From assembly GCA_900754515.1 (NCBI GenBank), contig CAAEDD010000042.1, forward strand, positions 1 through 12,517: a DNA stretch of 12,517 nucleotides, given 5' to 3'. The translations under genes and the position numbers were made by a program. Each line of letters begins with the position of its first letter. Positions within the stretch are counted from its first letter, which is position 1. This DNA is from an uncultured Oscillospiraceae bacterium. GTDB taxonomy: Bacteria > Bacillota > Clostridia > Oscillospirales > Oscillospiraceae. Under the pieces are notes generated by a model, which was not told the origin of the DNA, did not search any database, and was given only the letters and a program-made list of their open reading frames with translations. Below, in pieces: positions 6,724 to 12,517 of this stretch.

Positions 6724-7338
6724 ATGTACAAGCGTTTCGGCAAGAGAGCCATTGATCTGTTGCTGTCGGGGTTGGGACTGGTGCTGCTGTCCCCACTGTT
6801 TCTCATAATAACCGTTGCCATAAAGATAGAAGATCCGGGTCCGGTGTTTTTTTGCCAGAAGCGGGTTGGGATACATAAGACTTATTTCAACATTGTGAAG
6901 TTTCGCTCCATGCGCCAGGACACGCCCCATGACATGCCGACCCACTTGCTGAATAACCCTGAGAAGTGGATAACCAAAACCGGGCGATTCCTGAGGAAAA
7001 CCAGCCTGGACGAGCTGCCTCAGATAGCTCAGATATTTACCGGGAAAATGAGTATCATAGGTCCCCGGCCGGCTCTGTGGAATCAGTACGATCTCATTGC
7101 CGAACGGGACAAATACGGAGCAAATGACATTACTCCCGGTCTCACCGGCTGGGCTCAGGTCAACGGCCGGGATGAGCTGGAGATTGAGGAAAAAGCCAGG
7201 CTGGATGGAGAGTATGCCAGAAACATAAGCTTTGCCATGGACGCAAAAATATTCTTTATGACTTTCTTTAAGGTGGCCAGAGGCTCCGGCGTAGTGGAGG
7301 GCGGCCCCAAGGAAATGGAAAAGGGGAGAGAGACATGA
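6724..7338 (+). CDS. PglC-like monotopic phosphoglycosyl transferase (bacterial sugar transferase)
   Basis: The product has 204 residues, the length of minimal PglC-type enzymes without the extra membrane domain of WbaP/WcaJ. It would transfer a sugar 1-phosphate from a UDP-sugar to undecaprenyl phosphate at the inner membrane face, starting the glycan. Visible features are the N-terminal KRFGKRAIDLLLSGLGLVLL reentrant hydrophobic helix with a central Ser-Pro (S23-P24), the DPGPVFFCQKRVG signature (37-49), KFRSMR (59-64), the catalytic Asp96-Glu97 dyad in SLDELPQ, SIIGPRP (110-116) and the PGLTGWAQVNGR block (138-149). GAGG at 6711-6714 precedes the ATG by 9 nt. The stop overlaps the next start. 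The substrate sugar cannot be read from the sequence; a diNAcBac-like sugar is only suggested by the PglD-like neighbour. Confidence 0.93.
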   Translation: MYKRFGKRAIDLLLSGLGLVLLSPLFLIITVAIKIEDPGPVFFCQKRVGIHKTYFNIVKFRSMRQDTPHDMPTHLLNNPEKWITKTGRFLRKTSLDELPQIAQIFTGKMSIIGPRPALWNQYDLIAERDKYGANDITPGLTGWAQVNGRDELEIEEKARLDGEYARNISFAMDAKIFFMTFFKVARGSGVVEGGPKEMEKGRET

Positions 7339-8225
7339 TAGCGGTTACAGGGCTCACCGGCCATTCCGGAGGCTTCCTGCTTCAGCAGTTTATAGACAAT
7401 GAGTATAAGGGAAAAATACGCTGCCTGGTGCGCAGCAGCACCGATACCTCAAAGCTCAGCGCCTCAGGGCTGGATATAGAGATATTCCCGGGTGATATCC
7501 AAAATGTTGAGGATCTGACCCGCTTCGTAGACGGTGCGGAGACTGTTATCCACATTGCGGGAATATGGCGGACACTAAAACTGCTGGAGGCCATAAGCAG
7601 GGTAGACAGTGTAAAGCATGTGATCCTTGTGCATACCACCGGGATATACTCAAAGCATAAAATGGCCTCAGATGAATACAAGGAAATAGAGGCTAAAATG
7701 CAGAAATATCTGGATGCCGGCATGAACATTACGATACTTCGGCCCACCATGATCTTTGGGGACATGCGGGATCACAACATCTCCAAGTTCATAAAGATGG
7801 TGGCAAAGTTCCCTGTAATGCCGGAGATAGACCACGGCAAGGGCCTTATCCAACCGGTAAATGCCAGAGATTTGGGGCAGGCTTATTATAAGGCCGCTAT
7901 GGTGGAAAAACTGCCCCAGCTCAGTTATAATATAAGCGGGGAGCGTGAATTGAGCATCCATGAGCTCCTTGAGCTTATCGCAAAATATATGGGAAAGAGG
8001 CTGCATTCTTTAAGCGTACCTATGGGACTTGGCGTCTTCGGCGCAAAGGCGGTGAAACTTTTAAGCGGCGGCCGGGTGGATATGGTGGAAAAGGTATTGC
8101 GTCTGGGAGAGAACAGAAACTTTTCCCATGCCGAGGCTACCCGGGATTTTGGCTATGAGCCCGCAAGCTTCAACGAAGGACTGGAGCGGGAAGTAAGGGA
8201 ATTTTTACAGCAGAGGAAGGCCTGA
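7335..8225 (+). CDS. NAD(P)-dependent SDR-type epimerase/reductase, probably nucleotide-sugar acting
   Basis: The 296-residue protein has the Rossmann glycine motif GLTGHSG (residues 6-12), an acidic turn at GDI (53-55), HIAG (73-76) and the ILRPTMIFG block (134-142) of extended SDRs. The segment between HIAG and the LLEA helix is shorter than in typical GalE-type enzymes. The usual catalytic YxxxK is not clear: at the expected place the sequence is Y115-K-E-I-E, while the Y105...K109 pair sits in the earlier VYG-like position. It may therefore be an atypical SDR with a different acid/base or a binding role. Its start overlaps the sugar transferase stop by 4 nt (ATGA), with GGGGAG upstream. 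This pairing suggests it makes or reduces the first nucleotide sugar; the exact reaction is not recognisable. Confidence 0.8.
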   Translation: MIAVTGLTGHSGGFLLQQFIDNEYKGKIRCLVRSSTDTSKLSASGLDIEIFPGDIQNVEDLTRFVDGAETVIHIAGIWRTLKLLEAISRVDSVKHVILVHTTGIYSKHKMASDEYKEIEAKMQKYLDAGMNITILRPTMIFGDMRDHNISKFIKMVAKFPVMPEIDHGKGLIQPVNARDLGQAYYKAAMVEKLPQLSYNISGERELSIHELLELIAKYMGKRLHSLSVPMGLGVFGAKAVKLLSGGRVDMVEKVLRLGENRNFSHAEATRDFGYEPASFNEGLEREVREFLQQRKA

Positions 8226-8226
8226 C

Positions 8227-9318
8227 ATGCCCAAGAAGATACTGATTCTTTCCAACCATTACATAACTATTTACGCCTTTCGCCGTGAGCTGGTTGCAGA
8301 GCTCTGCGCCCGAGGACATCAGGTGTACATCTCCTCACCCCATGATGAGCGTAACAGCTATTTTGAAAAATTAGGCTGTACCATGATAGATACACCAATG
8401 TCCCGCCGTGGGATGAACCCGGTGGAGGATATTAAACTGGTGCAGCGATATAAAAAGATGATGGCGGAACTTAAGCCGGATATTATATTCAGCTATACCA
8501 TTAAGCCGAATATCTACGGTACAATGGCCTCCAATGCCCTAGGGTTCAGGCAGGTCTGCAATATCACCGGCACCGGCGCCACCTTTTTGAAGGAAACCCT
8601 GCTGAGCAAACTTGTGCGCCAGCTATACAGAATGTCCATCAGAAAATGCTACAAGGTGTTTTTCCAGAACACCGGGGACAGGGATTACTTCCTCCGCCAC
8701 GGTATGGTAAAGAACAATTACGACTTGCTGCCCGGCTCCGGGGTGAATCTCAGTCAGCACAGCCTCACGGAGATGCCCGGGGAAGAGGAGATACGTTTTA
8801 TCTATGTGGGCCGTGTCATGGCCGTTAAAGGAATAGACGAATACTTGGAATGCGCCCGGGTAATCCGGGAGCTTATCCCAAATACAAAATTTTACATCGC
8901 CGGTTTCACCGAGGAGGAAAAATACCGGCAGATGGTGGAGCACTACGCCTCCATAGGAGTGGTAGAGGACTTGGGCTTTCAGGACGATATAGACCGCTGG
9001 CTAAGGTACTGTCACTGTGTTATTCTGTCCTCACTGGGCGGAGAGGGCGTGCCCAATGTGCTGCTGGAGGCCGCTGCTACCGGACGTCCATGCATCGCCT
9101 CGGATGTGAACGGCTCAGTGGACGTTGTGGAGGACGGGGTCAATGGCTTTATCTTCCGCCGGGGAGATTCCGCCTCCCTTATTGAAAAGACCGAGGAATT
9201 TCTCAGCCTCAGCCACGAGGAGAAACGGCAGATGGGCCTCAGGGGCCATGAAAAGGTGACCAGGGAATTTGACCGTAAAATAGTAATTGACAAATATCTG
9301 CGGGAACTTGAAACATGA
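8227..9318 (+). CDS. GT4-family glycosyltransferase, PglA-like
   Basis: The product is a GT-B fold retaining glycosyltransferase of 363 residues, of the length and layout of PglA, which adds the second sugar to an undecaprenyl-diphosphate-linked sugar. The N-terminal acceptor domain starts LILSNHYITIYAFR and includes RRGMNP (60-65) and ITGTGATF (113-120). The C-terminal donor domain contains YVGRVMAVKG (193-202), with Arg196 and Lys201 placed for the donor diphosphate, and the GT4 EX7E motif E273-GVPNVLL-E281. AGGAAGG (8214-8220) lies 6 nt before the ATG, which is 1 nt after the previous stop. Cytoplasmic, membrane-associated action is expected. Donor and linkage are not deducible. Confidence 0.9.
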   Translation: MPKKILILSNHYITIYAFRRELVAELCARGHQVYISSPHDERNSYFEKLGCTMIDTPMSRRGMNPVEDIKLVQRYKKMMAELKPDIIFSYTIKPNIYGTMASNALGFRQVCNITGTGATFLKETLLSKLVRQLYRMSIRKCYKVFFQNTGDRDYFLRHGMVKNNYDLLPGSGVNLSQHSLTEMPGEEEIRFIYVGRVMAVKGIDEYLECARVIRELIPNTKFYIAGFTEEEKYRQMVEHYASIGVVEDLGFQDDIDRWLRYCHCVILSSLGGEGVPNVLLEAAATGRPCIASDVNGSVDVVEDGVNGFIFRRGDSASLIEKTEEFLSLSHEEKRQMGLRGHEKVTREFDRKIVIDKYLRELET

Positions 9319-10415
9319 TTCGTGTTCTGCATATGATAGGCGCCCTGGAGATGGGCGGCTCCCAGGCTCTGGTGATGAACCTGTACAGGCACATAGACCG
9401 GGAGCGGATACAATTTGATTTCATCCTCGACCATCCGGACAGGGACGACTATGCTGCCGAAGTGAAAGCTCTTGGAGGCAGAATATTCACTATGCCAGGT
9501 TTTCACGGAAATGTGACTGAGATACGCCGCAGCTGGGACCTTTTTTTCAAGGAACACCCGGAGTACAAGGTCCTCCATTCCCATGTGCGCAGTTATGCCT
9601 CCCTTTATCTGCCGGTGGCAAAGAAAAACGGCCTTAAAACCATAATCCACAGCCACTCCACCTCCAACGGCAGCGGCTTAAGTTCTCTGGTGAAAATGGC
9701 TTTGCAGTATCCCCTGCGCTATCAGGCGGATGTGCTTATGAGCTGTACAGGAGAGGCTGGAGCCTGGCTCTATGGCAAGAAAGCCTGCCGAGGGGAGAAA
9801 TTTGTTCTGCTAAAAAATGGCGTGGATACAGGACGTTTTGCCTTCAATGAAAAGACCCGCCGCCAATACCGGGGGCAGCTGGGCCTGGAGAACAAACTGG
9901 TAGTGGGCCATGTGGGCCGCTTCCATGAGGCCAAGAACCACGAATTTCTGCTGGAATGCTTTGCCGCTCTCCTAAAGATTCGGCCTGATGCCATGCTGCT
10001 CCTGGTAGGTGACGGTGAGCTCCGACCGGTAATAGAGGGAAAAATAAAGGATTTGGGCTTGGAGCACTCAGTACTGATGACCGGAAACCGGAGCGATGTG
10101 CCTGAACTCATGTGGGCAATGGATGTATTGGCTTTTCCCTCAAAATGGGAGGGCCTGCCGGTGACGGTTGTGGAGGCCCAGGCAGCGGGGCTTCCTTGCC
10201 TTATATCTGACAGAATAACCAAAGAGGTAGATATCTCCCCTCTGGTGCACCGTCTGGCCCTGGACGACGCCGGACGCTGGGCTGTGGAGATGGCAAAACC
10301 GCTGCCGCGTCTGGACGTGAGAGAGAATATTGTCCGGGCCGGGTATGATATAGACGACAGTGTTGAACGCCTCAGCCAACTATATGAAAAACTATACAGG
10401 GAGGCCAATATATGA
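9315..10415 (+). CDS. GT4-family glycosyltransferase, EpsF-like
   Basis: The 366-residue protein resembles EpsF-type exopolysaccharide glycosyltransferases. The N-terminal domain opens VLHMIGALEMGGSQALVMNL with the glycine loop GGSQ (14-17), then HSHVRSY (88-94) and IIHSHS (110-115). The donor domain has HVGRFHEAKNHEF (199-211) with Arg202 and Lys207, VGDGEL (231-236), and EX7E as E279-GLPVTVV-E287. It begins within the previous gene's stop (ATGA overlap) and has only a weak Shine-Dalgarno (CGGGAA), so translational coupling is likely. It should add a later sugar of the lipid-linked glycan; sugar and linkage are unknown. Confidence 0.9.
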   Translation: MIRVLHMIGALEMGGSQALVMNLYRHIDRERIQFDFILDHPDRDDYAAEVKALGGRIFTMPGFHGNVTEIRRSWDLFFKEHPEYKVLHSHVRSYASLYLPVAKKNGLKTIIHSHSTSNGSGLSSLVKMALQYPLRYQADVLMSCTGEAGAWLYGKKACRGEKFVLLKNGVDTGRFAFNEKTRRQYRGQLGLENKLVVGHVGRFHEAKNHEFLLECFAALLKIRPDAMLLLVGDGELRPVIEGKIKDLGLEHSVLMTGNRSDVPELMWAMDVLAFPSKWEGLPVTVVEAQAAGLPCLISDRITKEVDISPLVHRLALDDAGRWAVEMAKPLPRLDVRENIVRAGYDIDDSVERLSQLYEKLYREANI

Positions 10416-11146
10416 GCAGATACATAATGCGTTTGGACGATGCCTGCCCCAGACACAACAGAGACAACTGGCAGCGTATTGAAGAGCTTCTCAATGCCTA
10501 CGGCATTAAGCCAATTGTTGGCGTTATTCCAGACTGCCGTGACCCTCAAATGGAGCAATATCCCGTGGACGAAAGCTTTTGGGACAGGGCCAGAGCCTGG
10601 CAGAGCCGGGGCTGGTGTATGGCCCTTCACGGTTATCAGCATGTATATGTAACCAGAGACGGAGGGATAAACCCAGTACACCAGCGCTCGGAGTTTGCTG
10701 GTCTGCCCCTGGAAAAACAAAAAGAAAAAATAGAGGCCGGTATGGAGATATTTGGCGCCCAGGCAATAAAACCTGTTGCTTTTATTGCCCCGTCCCACAC
10801 CTTCGATTTGAATACTCTGGAGGCTCTGAGAGAGTGCACCGATATCCGCAGCATCAGCGACACAATAGCCAACGCTCCTTATAATAAATACGGCTTTACC
10901 TTTATACCCCAGCAGTCCGGAAGGGTGCGTGAACTGAATTTTGATTGCGTGACCTTTTGCTATCACCCCAACGTGATGGACGAGGAAGCGTTCCTGGAAC
11001 TGGAGAGGTTCCTGAGAGTTCACGAAGGGGAATTCGTACCCTATCCCAAAGGCCAGTCCAAACGTGAGGAAGATTTGAGGGACAGGCTTCTGCGACGGGG
11101 ATATTTTGCCATGCGGGGTTTGAGAAAAAAGTTAAATGGAAAATAA
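10412..11146 (+). CDS. DUF2334-type polysaccharide deacetylase family protein
   Basis: The 244-residue protein fits the DUF2334 branch of the carbohydrate esterase 4-like (beta/alpha) deacetylases. Early RLDDA carries the paired Asp9-Asp10. His73 and His77 in ALHGYQH give the H-x3-H metal site, and APSHTFD (126-132) and FCYHP with His185 are the later conserved blocks. There is no signal peptide or membrane segment at the N-terminus, so it probably acts in the cytoplasm on a glycan intermediate or nucleotide-linked sugar rather than on exported polymer. AGGGAGG (10398-10404) is 7 nt before the ATG, which overlaps the previous stop by 4 nt. Its location between glycosyltransferases implies N-deacetylation of one amino sugar in the repeat unit (inference). 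Confidence 0.85.
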   Translation: MSRYIMRLDDACPRHNRDNWQRIEELLNAYGIKPIVGVIPDCRDPQMEQYPVDESFWDRARAWQSRGWCMALHGYQHVYVTRDGGINPVHQRSEFAGLPLEKQKEKIEAGMEIFGAQAIKPVAFIAPSHTFDLNTLEALRECTDIRSISDTIANAPYNKYGFTFIPQQSGRVRELNFDCVTFCYHPNVMDEEAFLELERFLRVHEGEFVPYPKGQSKREEDLRDRLLRRGYFAMRGLRKKLNGK

Positions 11147-12221
11147 AACCATAATGTTTTATATAAATGCCATCCACGACGGCGGAGCCGAGCGGGTAAT
11201 GCTTCAGCTGGCGAGACGCTTTGCAGAGGCCGGATATAGGGCTGTGCTGGTCACCAGTTTCGTGGATGACTGGGAGTACCCGGTGCCGGAGGGCGTGGAA
11301 CGTATATCCATTGAGCAGCGGCAGAAAGAGCAGTCCAGGCTGAAAAGAAATCTCAGCCGCATAAAGGCATTGCGCCGCCTTATCAGGGAATACCGGCCAA
11401 AGGCTCTCATATCCTTTATGGCTGAGCCCAACTTCAGGGCCATACTGGCTTCTGCGTTTTTGCCGGTAAAGATAATTGTCTCCGTGCGTAACGATCCGGA
11501 GCGGGAATATGCCGGTAGGCTTGGACGGCTTGTGGGAAAATTGTTGCTGCCCCTGGCCGACGGCTGCGTGTTCCAGACGGAGCAGGCTCGGGACTGGTTC
11601 CCTAGGAGGCTGCAAAAGAAGTCCGGAATAATAATGAACCAGGTGGATGAGAAATTTTTTGCTAAGGCCCGGGAAAAACCGGAGGGCTATGTGGTGACTG
11701 CCGGACGCCTCACTCCGCAGAAAAATCAGGCGCTGCTGATTCGAGCCTTTGCTTCCATCGCTTCAAAGACGCAGACGGAGCTGCGGATATATGGAGAAGG
11801 CGAACTTAGGGATGAATTGGAAAAGCTGATCTCTTCCCTGAAGATGGACGGGCGGATCAGGCTTATGGGTGCAGCAAACAATATGCCGGAAGTCCTCTCC
11901 AAAGCCGAACTGTTTGTATTGCCTTCCGATTATGAGGGGATGCCCAACGCCCTTCTGGAGGCCATGGCCTCCGGTTTGTGTTGTATATCGACTGCCTGCC
12001 CCTGTGGCGGACCGGAAGCGGTAATTGACGACGGTATAAGCGGCCGACTTGTACCGGTAGGCGATGAGCAGTCATTATCCGGCACAATGTTGGAGCTGCT
12101 GAAGGACAGCGCAAAAAGACACAAAATGGGCAAACACGCCATGGAGCGGGCTGAGAAATTCAGGCCTGAGGCTATCTTTGAGCAGTGGCGGCAATATGTG
12201 GAAGCTGTGATAGGAGATTGA
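11136..12221 (+). CDS. GT4-family glycosyltransferase, PglH/PglJ-like
   Basis: The 361-residue GT-B enzyme has the amino-terminal INAIHDGGAERVMLQLARRF pattern typical of PglH/PglJ-like GalNAc transferases, then LISFMAEPN (91-99) and VSVRNDP (115-121). The donor half shows AGRLTPQKNQ (189-198) with Arg191 and Lys196, YGEGELR (219-225), and EX7E as E267-GMPNALL-E275, followed by ACPCGGPE. Its start overlaps the deacetylase end by 11 nt in another frame and lacks a good Shine-Dalgarno, so it is probably translated by coupling. The role is addition of a further, perhaps N-acetylated, sugar to the lipid-linked oligosaccharide at the inner membrane face; specificity is not deducible. Confidence 0.9.
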   Translation: MENKTIMFYINAIHDGGAERVMLQLARRFAEAGYRAVLVTSFVDDWEYPVPEGVERISIEQRQKEQSRLKRNLSRIKALRRLIREYRPKALISFMAEPNFRAILASAFLPVKIIVSVRNDPEREYAGRLGRLVGKLLLPLADGCVFQTEQARDWFPRRLQKKSGIIMNQVDEKFFAKAREKPEGYVVTAGRLTPQKNQALLIRAFASIASKTQTELRIYGEGELRDELEKLISSLKMDGRIRLMGAANNMPEVLSKAELFVLPSDYEGMPNALLEAMASGLCCISTACPCGGPEAVIDDGISGRLVPVGDEQSLSGTMLELLKDSAKRHKMGKHAMERAEKFRPEAIFEQWRQYVEAVIGD

Positions 12222-12222
12222 T

Positions 12223-12517
12223 ATGGAATACAGAGGTATGAGTGACGTTCTGGATTTTTTCACCAGCAGAGAGAGAATATTTAATTTTTTTGATAACCGG
12301 CACATGCTGGACTGGCTGGGGGATAAAAGCTATTTGAAACTGGCTTTCCGTGCGAAAATGGGCTACCCGCTGAATCTAAAAAATCCAATAACCTTTAGCG
12401 AAAAGCTACAGTGGCTGAAGCTATATGACCGAAATCCTCTGTACACTACTCTGGTGGACAAGTATGCGGTGCGCCGGTATATTGCGGATAAGATAGGTGA
12501 GGAATATCTCATACCAT
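12223..12517 (+). CDS. TupA-like ATP-grasp protein, 3' truncated by the window edge
   Basis: An open frame from ATG 12223 runs off the right end with 98 complete codons. The visible part matches the N-terminal signature of the TupA-like ATP-grasp family (named for teichuronopeptide synthesis in alkaliphilic Bacillus): PITFSEKLQWLKLYDRNPLY, then LVDKYAVRRYI and IGEEYLIP. AGGAG at 12212-12216 is 6 nt before the ATG and decides for this start over the ATG at 12238. It follows the preceding stop by 1 nt, so it is part of the operon. Members are found in capsule and EPS loci and are thought to ligate an amino compound to a sugar carboxylate; here that is inferred from context. The ATP-binding core is outside the window. 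Confidence 0.85.
   Translation, partial: MEYRGMSDVLDFFTSRERIFNFFDNRHMLDWLGDKSYLKLAFRAKMGYPLNLKNPITFSEKLQWLKLYDRNPLYTTLVDKYAVRRYIADKIGEEYLIP

Noticed and set aside
9770..11023. Long minus-strand open frame (417 codons) opposite the EpsF-like and deacetylase genes
   Set aside because: Both plus-strand genes carry complete family motifs and ATGA coupling; the minus frame is Ser/Arg-rich low-information sequence spanning two genes.
10902..11615. Minus-strand open frame opposite the deacetylase/GT4 junction
   Set aside because: It lies across two well-supported genes and has no recognisable domain or promoter.
1..12517. tRNA or rRNA genes, CRISPR array, complete insertion sequence
   Set aside because: No T-loop/anticodon arrangement, no regularly spaced direct repeats and no transposase-like frame were seen on either strand.

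Overview
The window looks like chromosomal DNA of an anaerobic gut Firmicute, probably Clostridia of the Oscillospiraceae type. This is inferred from three things: a giant secreted protein combining InlB-type repeats, a DUF4430 domain and a toroid domain; Gram-positive-style AGGAGG-like ribosome binding sites; and an EPS operon mixing PglC/PglA/PglH-like, EpsF-like and TupA-like proteins. No taxonomic marker gene is present, so the assignment is tentative.

Layout. (1) Positions 1-4301 hold the 3' part of one very large plus-strand gene for an extracellular protein: InlB B-repeats, several Ig-like segments, a DUF4430 (transcobalamin C-terminal-like) domain, a helical linker and an alpha/alpha toroid of the prenyltransferase/squalene-cyclase type. 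(2) Positions 4302-5586 are a 1.3-kb gap without an intact gene. It holds a GC-rich foldable segment ending in a T7 run, a perfect 19-bp hairpin, a decayed AT-rich gene fragment with two in-frame stops, and an 18-bp inverted repeat just upstream of a good sigma-70-type promoter. (3) From 5587 to the right edge runs a tight plus-strand operon for a cell-surface glycan. It encodes a fusion protein (tyrosine-recombinase-like plus PglD/NeuD-like), a PglC-like phosphoglycosyl transferase, an SDR-type reductase/epimerase, a PglA-like GT4, an EpsF-like GT4, a DUF2334 deacetylase, a PglH/PglJ-like GT4 and the start of a TupA-like ATP-grasp protein. Genes 2-8 overlap or lie 1 nt apart (three ATGA junctions, one 11-nt overlap), so they should be co-transcribed and translationally coupled.

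How it works together (inference). The phosphoglycosyl transferase would load the first sugar phosphate onto undecaprenyl phosphate. The SDR may help make the nucleotide sugar. The three GT4 enzymes extend the chain, the deacetylase modifies it and the TupA-like ligase may add an amide-linked substituent. Flippase, polymerase or export genes are not in the window and would be expected further downstream.

The most unusual item is the first operon gene. Its N-terminal half aligns by eye with the catalytic domain of tyrosine recombinases but has lost nearly all catalytic residues. Its C-terminal half is a short PglD-like acetyltransferase in which the general-base His is Arg. This apparent double pseudoenzyme sits directly behind the operon promoter and a long inverted repeat, which suggests a regulatory or scaffolding role.
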